Of a stretch of DNA of 64,000 bases, positions 23,801 through 35,388 are shown piece after piece. Under the pieces are notes generated by a model. It searched no databases and was not told where the DNA came from. It saw only the letters and a list, made by a program, of their open reading frames with translations. Position numbers and translations under genes: made by a program. Origin of the DNA: Isochrysis galbana (Eukaryota; Haptophyta; Isochrysidales; Isochrysidaceae); assembly GCA_018136815.1 (NCBI GenBank), contig CM030945.1, forward strand, positions 346,605 through 410,604, in the 5' to 3' direction. Each line of letters opens with the position of its first letter. Position 1 is the stretch's first letter.

Positions 23801-26800
23801 GGCCGACTTGTCATCACACCGCTCACGGACCGGTGTTATATGACTTGCACCCAGGCTCTGCACTATCGACTAGGATGCGCGCCGGCCGGGCCTGCAGGTA
23901 CAGGGAAGACTGAGACCGTCAAAGATCTGTCGAAGGCGATGGCCCTGCAGTGCAAGGTCTTCTGCTGCGGCGAGGGCCTCGACTTTAAGGCAATGGGCTC
24001 CATCTTCTCGGGTCTTGTGCAGACGGGCGCATGGGGCTGCTTCGACGAATTCAACCGCATCCCCGTCGAGGTGCTGTCGGTCGTCTCGGCTCAAATCAAG
24101 ACGATCCAAACTGCGCTTGGCGATGGCCTTAAGCGCTTCACCTTCGAGGGACGCGAGATAAACCTTGTATCGACGATTGGCATCTTCATCACGATGAATC
24201 CTGGCTATGCTGGACGTACCGAACTGCCTGACAACTTGAAGGCTCTCTTCCGCCCTGTTGTTATGGTGACACCCGACCTTGCGATGATTTGCGAAAACAT
24301 GTTGATGTCGGAGGGCTTTGGCCAGGCTAAGATGCTAGCCAAGAAGATGACCGTGCTCTACGCCCTCGCAGAGGCACAACTGTCCAAACAGTACCACTAC
24401 GATTTCAAACTGCGTGCGCTCAAGTCGGTTCTTGTAATGGCCGGCGGCTTGAAGCGTGCATCGCCCGAATTCGACGAATCCACCATCTTGATGCGCGCAC
24501 TGCGTGACATGAACATGCCCAAATTCGTCTATGCCGACGTCCCGCTCTTCCGCGGGCTGATTGGAGATCTTTTCCCTGGACTCGACTGTCCGCGGGTTCG
24601 CTATCCCGACTTTAACGACGCGGTCGAGAACTCTCTTCGCGAGGCGGGCTACCAATTGTTGGACATCCAGGTCGATAAGGTGATCCAACTATATGAGACG
24701 CTTATGACACGGCACACAACCATGATAGTCGGCCCGACTGGGGGCGGCAAGACGGTTGCATTGAACACGCTAGCCCGGGCGCAGTCGAGCCTAAACCTGC
24801 CCACCAAGCTCTTCGTGATCAACCCCAAATCCATCAACATTGACGAGCTCTATGGTGTGCTGGACCCTGCCACACGCGACTGGACCGACGGGTTGCTCTC
24901 CAATATTTTCCGTGACATGAACAAGCCTGTTCCTGAAGGCAAGGACGAGCGTCGTTATATCGTGTACGACGGCGACGTAGATGCGCTGTGGGTTGAGAAC
25001 ATGAACTCCGTCATGGATGACAACAAGTTGCTGACTTTACCGAATGGCGAACGCATCCGCCTCAACTTCCCGACGTGCTCCATGCTCTTTGAAGTCTTCG
25101 ACCTCCAGTATGCTTCACCAGCGACCATCTCACGATGCGGCATGGTCTACGTTGACCCCAAGGATATCGGCTGGAAGCCCTTCCTTTGGAAATGGTTGAA
25201 TACTCGCGAGAACGAGGCCGAGAGGGAAATTCTGCGCAGTTTGTTCGACCAGTACCTCGACCAATGCATCGACTTCGTGTGCGAGGGCATCGTCGACCGC
25301 AAGTCAATGGAGATGATCGAGCCGCTACGTCAGGTCACCCCCATGACGAGCTTGGCTTTGATCGAACAGCTGACCAAGATGCTTGCGAGCATGCTCACTG
25401 AGGAGCGGGGCGTCAGTGAAAGGCCCGTCATCGAGGCTTGCTTCTTTCTCTCCGTCACGTGGTCGATTGGCGGCGCACTCGTCCAGTCAGCTCGGCTTGA
25501 ATTCGACCGGTTTTTCAAGAAGCTCACCGGGCTGCCTCTCGCTGATCGCGGCGACTCCGTGGGCACCGGGCAATTGCCAAATGCCCTGCCGACCTTGCAC
25601 GACTATATGTTCGACGTCGAGTCGCGCGTGTGGAAGCCGTGGTTGGGCCAAGTCAGTGACTACGTACCGCCCGCTGATGGCAAGTTCTCGTCCATCATGG
25701 TACCTACTGCCGACACTGTGCGCTCGACATGGCTCGTCGACTCCATCATGAGCCTCAAGGGGCAGGGGCGCAATTGTGCCCTGTTGGTGGGCGACTCGGG
25801 CACCGCTAAAACAACGGTCATCGCCAAGTACTTGCTCACGCGCGAGCCGACGACGAGTGCGTCGCTCACGATCAATTTCTCGTCGAGGACCTCTTCCAAA
25901 GACGTGCAGGTGGCTATCGAGGATGTACTCGAAAAGCGCACCAAGGACACATACGGGCCACCTGCTGGAAAGAAATTGATAGTCTACGTGGACGACCTGA
26001 ACATGCCAAAGGTGGACACATATGGAACGCAGCAGCCGGTCGCGCTCCTCAAGCTGCTGGTCGACCGCGGCTACCTGTATGACCGTGGCCGCGACCTATC
26101 GATCAAGTATATGAAGGACATGCAATTCATCGGTGCCATGGTGCCTGGACGGAATGATGTCGACCCGCGTTTTGTTCGGCTCTTCAACGTCTTCTTCATT
26201 GCCTTCCCACCAGAATCGTCCATTAAGCAGATATATGCGTCAATCCTCCACACATTCTTTGATACGGGCGCCTTCGACAAATCAGTTCAAGGTCCCGGCT
26301 TTGCCGAGAAGCTCACTACGTGCATGTTCGACGTCTTCAACGCGATCGTGCAGGCTTTGCCGCCTACACCTGCCAAATTCCACTACATCTTCAACTTGCG
26401 TGACCTCTCCCGCATCACTGAGGGCGTTATGCTTTCAACGCCAGACAAGATGGCAGATTCAGCGTCGGTTGTTCGGCTCCTGCGCCACGAGATAAATCGC
26501 ATCTTCTACGACCGTCTAGTGGACGACTCCGACAAAGCCTATGTTACTCAGAAGATCGGCGATGCGCTACGCTCGTCTTTTTCAAACGAAGCTGAAAATG
26601 CACTGCGCGATCCTTGCATCTTTGGCGACTTGCTCAACTACAATATCATCGAGGAAGAGAAGGAACGCGGTGGCGGTGACACCCTGCGCTTGTACGAGGA
26701 CATGGAAGACTATGGTCGGATGAAGCCGGTTATGGAGGAGGTCCTCGAGAAGTACAATACGTCCAACAAAGCGATGAATCTTGTGCTTTTTGAAGACTGC

Positions 26801-29800
26801 CTTGGCCACTTGGTTCGCGTGCACCGGCTCATGCGCCTGCCGCGTGGCAACGCGCTCCTAGTTGGGGTCGGCGGTTCGGGCAAGCAGTCCATCACTCGTT
26901 TAGCGGCGTACACCGCCAATTGCGACGTTTTCTCCATCACCCTCACTCGCGGTTACAATGAGGCGCTGTTCCGCGAGGATTTAAAGCTGCTCTACGGCAG
27001 GCTCCAAGTGCAAGGCACCGCCTTCCTTTTTACCGATGGTCATGTGGCAGAGGAGGGTTTCCTGGAGCTAATCAACAACATGCTAACATCAGGGATGGTG
27101 CCAGCGCTCTTCGAGGATTCCGAGCGCGATAGCATCTGTAATAATTTTCGCGACGAGGCGGTGCACAAGGGCGGTGCCGTTGACACGAAGGAAGCCATCT
27201 GGCAATACTTCATTGGCAAGTGCCGAGACAACTTACACGTTGTGTTGGCCATGTCGCCGGTTGGCGAGCAACTGCGTGTACGCTGCCGCTCCTTCCCCGG
27301 CATGGTGAACAATACCGTCATTGACTGGTTTGTTCCTTGGCCGGAGGAGGCACTCGAGTCTGTCGCGGGTGTCTTCCTCGCTGAAGAGGATCTGCCTGAA
27401 AGTTCGCGCAGGCCGATTGTGGATCACATGGTGATGGTGCATCAGTACGTGCGCGGGCAATCGGACGAATTCTTGCAGCAGCTCAAGCGCTACAACTATG
27501 TGACGCCCAAGAATTATCTGGACTTCATCTCAAATTATCGCTCCGTTCTCAAGGACGAGCGGCGTAAGATCGATGGGCTCATTCAGCGTCTCGACGGCGG
27601 CTTGTCCAAACTCGTACAGGCCGCGACTGAGGTGGACGCAATGCAAATCAAGCTTGTCGCCGCGCAAGCTGAGGTCGAGGTGAAATCGAAGCAAGTCAAA
27701 GAGATGCTTGTTGAAATTTCGGCCAACACCAAGGTCGCTGAGGAACAGCAAGCCGCGGCCAACACGAAGGAGAAGGAGCTCAACGTGATGGCAGCGCAGA
27801 TCTCCGAGGAGAAGGCTGAGGCAGAGGCCGCGCTAGAGGAGGCACTGCCAGCGCTGGAAGATGCGGCCAAGGCCCTCAATGACCTAAAGAAGGAGGACAT
27901 CACCGAAATGCGCCAATTTGCCAAGCCCCACGAACTTGTGCAAAATGTGGCGCTTTGCGTCGTCATCCTCAAGGGCGGGAAGGATGTGTCTTGGAAAGGA
28001 GCCAAGGTGGTCATGGGTGAGGGCAACTTCCTTAGGTCTCTTGTCGAATTCGACAAGGATGGTCTCACTGAGAAGCAGATCAAGCAAGTGAAAGTCTACT
28101 TCCAGAATGCCGACTTTACCCCAGAGGCCATGATGAACATCTCACAGGCCGGCGCCGGTTTATTGAAGTGGGTGTATGCGATTGTGAATTATTATGGGGT
28201 CGCCAAAACCGTCAATCCCAAGCGGCAGGCAGTCGCGAATGCCGAGAAAACGCTTCGACAAGCGCAAAAGGATCTAGCCAAGATCCAAGCGGAAGTGAAG
28301 GCACTAGGCGAGCAGCTGCAAGAACTGCAGGTCAAATTTGAGGCTGGCTCCGCCGAGGAGCGAGAGTTGCAGGAGCGAGCCGACTTGATGGAGCGCCGTC
28401 TGACGGCTGCCTCCAAGCTCATCGCCGGTCTATCCTCGGAGCGTGAGCGTTGGACATCGGACATGGAGAAACTGCACTCATCGCGAGAATTCCTCGTAGG
28501 CGACTGCCTCCTAGCCTCGGCGTTCTTGTCGTACACTGGCGCCTTCTCCTTTGAATTTCGTACTAACATGATGGTTAATACTTGGGAACCGGACGTGCGC
28601 GAGAAGCAGATCCCGTGCATCGAGCCGTATCGGCTGGAGACGCTGCTAACTTCCGAAGTCGAGACTGCCAAGTGGGCGTCTGAGGGGTTGCCACAGGACG
28701 AGCTTTCGATACAAAATGGTATCCTCACCACGCGGTCCTCTCGCTACCCGCTGTGCATCGACCCGCAGCAGCAGGCCGTTAGCTGGATCAAGAAAAAGGA
28801 ATCGAAATCTTCGCTCAAGGTCTGCACCTTCAACGACTCCGACTTCCTGAAGCACCTCGAAATCTGCGTAAACCTTGGCTTCTCTTATTTGTTCGAAGGC
28901 GTCGACGAGTACATTGACCCGATCATCGACCCCGTGCTAGAGAAGAACATCGTGCGCAATGGTGCTTCACGCACGGTCAAGATTGGCGATAAGGACGTTG
29001 AATGGGACGATTCCTTCCGGCTGTATCTTACCTCGAAGCTTGCGAACCCGCACTATGGCCCTGAGACGTTTGGCAAGGTGATGATCATCAACTACTCTGT
29101 CACTTTGCAAGGCCTTGAAGACCAGCTGCTCAATGAGACAGTCAAAGTTGAGCGCGCCGACCTCGCCGAGCAGCAAGCCGCTTTGGTTGAGGAGGTGTCT
29201 GAGCTCTCCGGCATGCTTAAGGAGCTCGAAGACACGCTTTTGTACGAACTAGCCAACTCGACGGGCAACATACTAGATAACACGGAGCTGATTGAGACCC
29301 TCGAAAAGACAAAGATGAAGGCTACTGAGATCTCGGAGAAGCTTGAGGAGGCGAAGACCACCTCGGCGGAAATTTCAGTGACGTGCCAGGCCTATCGCCC
29401 CGTCGCAAAACGCGGTTCCATCCTCTTCTTCGTCATGGCGTCGCTCTCCATCCTGAACAACATGTACGAGCTCTCGCTTGCGCTGTATATGGTGGTCTTC
29501 CTGCAGGCGCTCCGGCGCGCAGATCCCGACGGGATCCTTGAGAATCGCTTGGAGAACATTATCAACACGCTGACGCTCTCTTGCTACTCATACTCGTGTC
29601 GTGGCATTTTCGAGACTCACAAGCTCATGTTCTCCTTCCAGATGGCGCTGCAAATCATGCGCGGGGAGGGTGAGCTTGACGTTACCCACCTGGACTTCTT
29701 CTTGAAGGGCAATCTCTCACTCGAGAAGGCGAAGGATGCACCACCAGGGGACGGCTTCATTTCTGAGCAGGGGTGGCATGACATGCAGCGGCTGATTACG

Positions 29801-31879
29801 CTCGGCGACGAGTTCTCGAACCTTACTTCCGACATACGCAGCGCAGTGAGCGAATGGCGTGCATGGTACGACTTGGAAGCGCCCGAGTCGCATCCAATGC
29901 CGCAGGGGTACGACGAGAAGCTTTCGCCTCTCGCCAAGATGATGGTGCTACGCTGCTTCCGCGTTGACCGCATTTACGTGTCGATCACCAAATTCGTGAT
30001 TGGCGCCATGGGCGAGCAGTATGTGCAGCCGCCTGTGCTCGATTATAACGCTGTCTATGAGGCGTCCGAGCCCGTTGTTCCCGTCATTTTCGTGCTCTCG
30101 CCCGGCGCGGATCCGGCGTCGGACATTTTTAAATTGGCGAACGTGATGGGTATGGGTGGACCTAAAATGAAATTCATGGCGCTCGGCCAAGGACAGGGTC
30201 CGGTCGCGCAGTCGATGCTTGAGGTTGGCTCTCAGCGCGGCCATTGGGTGATGCTGCAAAATTGCCATCTGCTGCCGAGCTGGCTGAAGACGTTGGAGAA
30301 ACTGCTCGAACAATTGCATAACCCGCACGCCGATTTCCGGCTCTGGTTGACTACGGACCCGACGGACAAGTTTCCGATTGGCATCTTGCAGCGCTCGCTC
30401 AAGGTTGTCACCGAGCCGCCGAACGGGCTAAGACTGAACATGCTGGCGTCCTACTCCAAGGTGTCAGAGGAGGTGCTCAGCTCTTGCCCGCATCCGGCCT
30501 TCCGGCCATGCGTGTTTGTGCTTGCGTTCTTCCACGCGGTCGTGCAGGAGCGGCGCAAATACGGCAAGATTGGATGGAACGTGCGCTACGACTTCAACGA
30601 CTCCGACTTTGCGGTCTCGCTCCGCCTGGTGTCCACATATTTGGAGAAGGCGCACATTAACGGGGACACGCAAATTCCTTGGGACACACTGCGCTACTTG
30701 GTAGGTGAGGTGATGTATGGCGGACGCGTAACTGACAACTGCGACCGACGGGTGGTTGCGACTTATATGAACGAGTACCTTGGGGACTTCTTATTCGATT
30801 CATTCCAGCCGTTTCATTTCTATCACGATGAGGGCGTTGATTACAGCATCCCTAGGGAGCAGTCGCGCGACGCGTGCGTGGCGGTCATTCAGGGAATGCC
30901 AGGCATCGAATCCCAGACTCCTGAGGTATTCGGCCTGCATCCCAACGCTGAGATCGATTACTTGACGAACTCGTCGAAAAAGCTGTGGCGCGACCTGCTC
31001 GACTTGCAACCTCGCACCGCCTCTGGCGGTGGCGGCATTACTCGCGAGGACTACATTGCCTCCATCGCATCTGACCTTGAGTCCAAGTTACCGAAGCCGT
31101 TCGATCTCAACAAGCTGCGCCAGGAGCTCGAGGCGGACGGTTTCTCGCCAGTGTTTGTGGTATTGGTGCAAGAGCTTGAGCGATGGGAGAAGCTCAACGC
31201 GCGGATGAGCAAATCGCTCGCAGCGCTCAAGAAGGCGCTCGTGGGAGAGATCGCCATGTCTAGTGAGCTCGACGGCTTGGGCAACAATCTGTTCAATGGA
31301 CAGCTGCCCGATATGTGGCGCAAGCTGACGCCGGCTACGGATAAGATGCTCGGCTCTTGGGTTGTGTTTCACCTGCGCCGGCAGGCTCAGTATGCCAAGT
31401 GGGTTGAGACGGGTGAGCCCAAGGTGATCTGGCTCTCGGGTCTTTCCATCCCTGAGACGTACACCGCCGCTCTCGTGCAGACTACCTGCCGGAAGTACGG
31501 ATGGCCGCTTGACAAGTCGTCCTTGTATACCAAGGTCACCGGACACACGTCGGCATCGCACATTGAGGCAAAGCCCGCGGACGGTTGCTTCGTTGAGGGG
31601 CTGTACATTGAGGGCGCAGCTTGGGACGTGGAGAAGCGCGCGCTCGTGCGCCAACCCCCGAAGGTGCTAGTGCAAGAGCTGCCAATCATGCAGATCATCC
31701 CAGTGGAGCTGTCCAAGCTGCGACTTCAGGGCACCATTCGTGTGCCGATGTACATAACTCAGCAGCGGCGCAACGCGATGGGAGTGGGCATGATGATGGA
31801 GGCGGACGTGGATACGACGGAGCACGATTCGCATTGGGTGTTGCAGGGAGTCGCTTTGGTCATGAACACCGATCAATGA
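17828..31879 (+). CDS. DNAH10: Axonemal inner-arm dynein heavy chain, DNAH10 / I1-beta type
   Basis: Exon 1 17828-18709 and exon 2 18863-31879, with a 153-nt GT-AG phase-0 intron, give about 4632 residues, normal for a dynein heavy chain. Exon 1 has an acidic Glu-rich stretch, then a tail conserved in DNAH10 (EFVSNVQKFASQITHAIQQL). The tail continues with GPLAEIEFWRSR and KNITHG. AAA P-loops: GPAGTGKT (about 1970), GPTGGGKT (2251), GDSGTAKT (2604), GVGGSGKQS (2962). The coiled-coil stalk and microtubule-binding tip span about 3186-3500. The C-terminal cap has SLYTKVTGHTS and ends RRNAMGVG...SHWVLQGVAL, diagnostic of DNAH10. It should be the beta heavy chain of I1/f dynein, controlling ciliary waveform. 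P2-P4 keep their Walker lysines. The 13-kb single exon is unusual. Confidence 0.96.
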
Positions 31880-32262
31880 CGACTTGGAGTGCATGCGGCT
31901 CGTGGTTTTCTCGCCCACCGGTCACTTGGTGTGGGACGTAGGCGTGTCGTGTCATCGTGTCACTTGGGTAGGGGCGTGGTGCGCTTGTGTCAGCTCCACG
32001 GGTGCTGCTAATGTTTACGTGCGGTTGCACACGAGCCGATATGTCAGTCGCGCGGTGCATCGCCGCCTCGAGCTGTGGGTACTGGGCATGAACGCGATTC
32101 CCTGCCATGACGTCTATAATAATACTAGTAGTAGCGTAATAAACTAACTGAGCGTTAGTACCACTACTCCCACTAGCCCGGTATTATCACGACACCCCTC
32201 AGCGCACCTGCCCGTACGCCTTGACCTTAGACGGAACGCCACCTTGAAGGAGCTTCCTCCTG
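31880..32262. other. Dynein 3' flank with dispersed repeat copy B
   Basis: Mostly unannotated. 32146-32224 is copy B of the 79-nt repeat. The dynein polyadenylation signal should lie here; AATAAA-like TAATAAACT occurs at about 32138-32146, right at the start of the repeat. Confidence 0.5.
32146..32224 (+). repeat. 79-nt dispersed repeat, copy B
   Basis: 76 of 79 positions agree with copy C (46494-46572). Both begin AACTGAGCGTTAGTACC and end ACGCCTTGA. Both are preceded by a TACTAGTAG word. Copy A (9944) has only the first 38 nt. Confidence 0.85.
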
Positions 32263-32568
32263 GTGAGGTGTTATTTAAGGCTTCCAGACGCTCGCACGGT
32301 GTGCACTATTTTTCTTCATGAGTGGATAAGCAGTGAGCAGAATGAAATGTATCCGCGCTTCTACTTTCGAGGGACCAACCCTGTCGTCGATGAGTTTACG
32401 AGACGGAAGAAAGACAAATTGGCTGAAGTACGACGTATAGAGGACTACTTCGGAATGCCACGGCCAGTAGGTAATGATTTGTACGACGATGTAGACATAC
32501 TGAATGACATGACGGAAGATGGTTGGGATGTTACACAGCTACCGCGGTATGAAACCATACGCCAGTGA
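32263..32568 (+). CDS. Hypothetical small protein
   Basis: A 101-codon frame, or 73 codons from the ATG at 32347 (MYPRFYFRGTNP), rich in acidic and basic residues (TRRKKDKLAEVRRIEDYFG, DDVDILNDMTEDGWD). Composition is protein-like and more AT-rich than neighbours. No family recognised. It could be a stray exon of a decayed transposase. Confidence 0.3.
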   Translation: MRCYLRLPDARTVCTIFLHEWISSEQNEMYPRFYFRGTNPVVDEFTRRKKDKLAEVRRIEDYFGMPRPVGNDLYDDVDILNDMTEDGWDVTQLPRYETIRQ

Positions 32569-33417
32569 GCTTCGATGCGTAATCTAGCATTATCAAGAAA
32601 GGACCTTAATATTGGGGAGTTCATCCGACTGACGACGTAATCGCAGCGCGTTCTGAAAGTGCTGAAAGCAGCGCGCAGCAGCGTCTAAAGAAGAGGAAGA
32701 CGGGGTGCCGAGGAAATCAATAACATTGTTTCTAATCACACTCAACTTTTGTTAAAACAACAGGGTCATGGAGCGCGCGCCGCTCCCCTCCTCTCCCGCC
32801 GCCACCCCAGCCGCGCCGGACGATCGGGCCATGCTTGATTGCCGCCGCGCACCTGAAGCGCCCGCGAGAGGGCGCCCCACTGACCTAGGTACGCACGAGA
32901 CTCGTCCCGTGCCGACCCCGGAGTGCCAAGCACCATCAAGTCCACCATGGTCATGGCTAGCACGGCCCTCACAACCCTCATCTCCTCCCAGCCAGCAATG
33001 GCCAGCCACCCAATGAACCAAAACGGCTCCAAGCCGCATCCCATAGGGAAAGCCTCACGGCTGGGCCCCTACACAGCCGCGGCACTGACTGACCCCGTGC
33101 ACAAGCACGAGGCACAGGCCTGGCCAGTCACAATACCAACCCCTGGGGGAGAACTGCCAAGCTAGCGCACAAATCTCTGCATCAAGGGCTGGAAATGGCT
33201 GACAGACCCCAGGGAACATCCCAATCAGAATCACAAGAATCAGCCACCACCCCCTCCCTCACCACGAGCGAAGGGCCGGCCGTCTCCGGCTTGCACAACA
33301 CAAGAGACTAAGCCAATCCTCACGCACACAAGAGACATCATCTCACCCACCAAACAAAATGGGAAGCAACACGAACCCGACGCCCTCGCGCCGGGTCAGT
33401 CACATCAAGAAGGGAGC
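32569..33417. other. Intergenic, no supported gene
   Basis: Long overlapping open frames on both strands (32752-33165) are Pro/Ala-rich or lack family features; GC content explains them. 33455-33467 has two CCCTAA units, too few to be telomeric. Confidence 0.4.
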
Positions 33418-33669
33418 ATGTCCCGCAGCGAGCCCTCCAACACACTCTCTCCTAACCCTAACCTTCCTACCCCCACCTCCAACCTTCAGATGGCTGACGA
33501 AGAGCGCGAAGCCCGCCTTCTACACGTCCAACAGCGTCAATTGGCGCCGCCCAAGAAAACCCTCCACGACACCATCAACCCGGACGCCCTTGGCGCATGC
33601 ACTCGGTTCCCATTGGGCAAATGCCCGATGAACATCAAAGGGAAACGGTGCAACCGCTCCCACAACTAA
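33418..33669 (+). CDS. Small protein with CCCH-like zinc motif
   Basis: An 83-codon frame; a second ATG at 33490 gives 59 codons. The last 23 residues contain CTRFPLGKC, eight residues, then C-x3-H (RCNRSHN), a C-x7-C-x8-C-x3-H spacing compatible with a CCCH zinc finger. The stop lies just before a 187-nt repeat shared with the region in front of the tyrosine recombinase at 57720, so this may be an accessory or gag-like ORF of the same element. Function unknown. Confidence 0.35.
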   Translation: MSRSEPSNTLSPNPNLPTPTSNLQMADEEREARLLHVQQRQLAPPKKTLHDTINPDALGACTRFPLGKCPMNIKGKRCNRSHN

Positions 33670-33672
33670 ATA

Positions 33673-33859
33673 AATTTCTTAATAGTCTCACCGCACACGC
33701 GGCCGTGGACCTTCTACTTTCTACTCACTACTCACGCAGCAAAACTTTCTACACCCCCACTCCCCCGGCCCTTTCCCCCCCGCCATCAGGCGATTCCCCC
33801 CGTGCACTACTAGGGGGATAGGGGTAAAGGGCTTAGATATGGTCCGGTGGCCCGCGCCC
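33673..33859 (+). repeat. Long dispersed repeat, copy 1 of 2
   Basis: It shares about 180 nt with 57534-57712. Long near-identical blocks include AATTTCTTAATAGTCTCACC, CCCCCACTCCCCCGGCCC and GGGCTTAGATATGGTCCGG, with small indels in the CTACTCA region. It ends at the same CCCGCGCCC word in both copies, after which the flanks are unrelated. Confidence 0.9.
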
Positions 33860-35388
33860 GTCTCTCTCTTGTCGGCATTCTCTTCCTTGTCTTCCTTGTT
33901 TGTTCTCTCCCTGTCAGTTCGTGGGGAAGATATGTTAGTGAGGAGAGTGTTGGTATGAGTCTGGTGTGCCTGCCGTTGTCTTACGGTATCCTTTCGTCTG
34001 ATCGGCCCTGGTAGCCTCTCGTCCCTCGTTCCCCGTCTTCGTTGCTCTCGTCCTCACCTCACTTTCGTCCCAGTTCTACATTCTTCGTAAGCAACTACAA
34101 CACCAGTACATCCCCCACGCCCACGCTCCCATTCGCTAACTCAATGTCCGCCCCGTCTCCGTCCGCACTCGCCAACGTACCCCCAAGCCCGCTAACCCGC
34201 ATCCATCTTTGGATGAGGTGGAGCCCGTCTTTCCATCTGGGGCCTCCCCAGCCGCGCCTCCCTCCGTCAACCCTTCCTCCTTTCTGTCGCCGCGGAGGAG
34301 GGGGGGGTTATTGGAAGTCACAAGTGTCAGAGCGGGGACGGTAGAAGTCCCGCACCTTTGTGGCAACATTCAATCCGTCACCTACTTTGGGCATTAGCAT
34401 GGCTCAACTTGAGTCTGTCCCATATTCGACGGAACCGCACGCAGCCACACGCAGCCGGCACGCAGCTGGTGGTGGCGGGCAGGAGCCGGAGCCGGTCACG
34501 AAGGGTGGCACAGGTCGTTCACAAAGGGTTGATTGAAGGTCCGACATCGAAAATTAACGTGACCTTTGCCGATGGGAGTGGTGGAGTGGTGACTTGTGTT
34601 TTGTGTGGCTGTAAGTGGTGGGTAGGGGTAGAGTGGGTGCTGACGACCGGCCATGACGGCCAGAGAGGAGGGAGTCGGCGTGCGTTCCATGCTCCTATCG
34701 TTTTTTGCGATAGTCTCCGGCAAGACCGGCTAAGGAGCAAAACAGGCGTGCTAGTAGGATAGGCGCTGAGAGTTGCAAGGTCTACGCGAGGGGGGAACTA
34801 GAAGGGAAAGCTGATTAGAAATGAAAGGATCGATCGCGGATGCCATAGTATCGTGTGGGGGGAGAAGAATTCATATTTGGTACGTGGTACGCATGGGAGC
34901 ACATGGGTCGCCGACACCCAAGCTATCCAACGACAAGAAGAGAAATGCACGAAGGGGCGAAACAAACATCTGCGCACACTAGTGCACATCATCCATCCAA
35001 GTCCAACAGTAAGAGCCACAGACGAGAACAAGACGCCATTTTGCTTGCCCACACTCCGTGCTCATTCGCAAAGAAACAAGAAGTACATATGCCATGCTTG
35101 CATTGATGTAAGCAAATCGTGTTAGATGCAAGCGGCAAACGGTCTGGCCGCGTGCGCCAGCTGTATGAGCTCGTAGAAAGCCATAAATGCACATTTATCG
35201 TCATGGCGGTAGCATTTGTGACGTTGCGTGCCTTACATCGAAATACAACGATACGTGCCGCAACAGTCTTGCAGCACGGAGATCAAGGCGAGGCCATGAA
35301 TCAGCGACAGCGAGCAAGAGGCAAAGACCAACCACAACCGACCCCATGACGGAGATGGAGCTCGCGATAGGCCTGGAAGGTCGTCATC
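33860..35388. other. Intergenic, no gene; one copy of the TGTCCCA/GACGGAA module
   Basis: 34398-34434 reads ATGGCTCAACTTGAG...TGTCCCATATTCGACGGAA, matching modules at 1807, 11879 (minus) and 38856 (minus). Open frames here have no recognisable features. The 3' end of the septin gene is at 35389. Confidence 0.5.

Noticed and set aside
33455-33470. Telomere-like CCCTAA units
   Set aside because: Only two units in a gene-adjacent region; chance.
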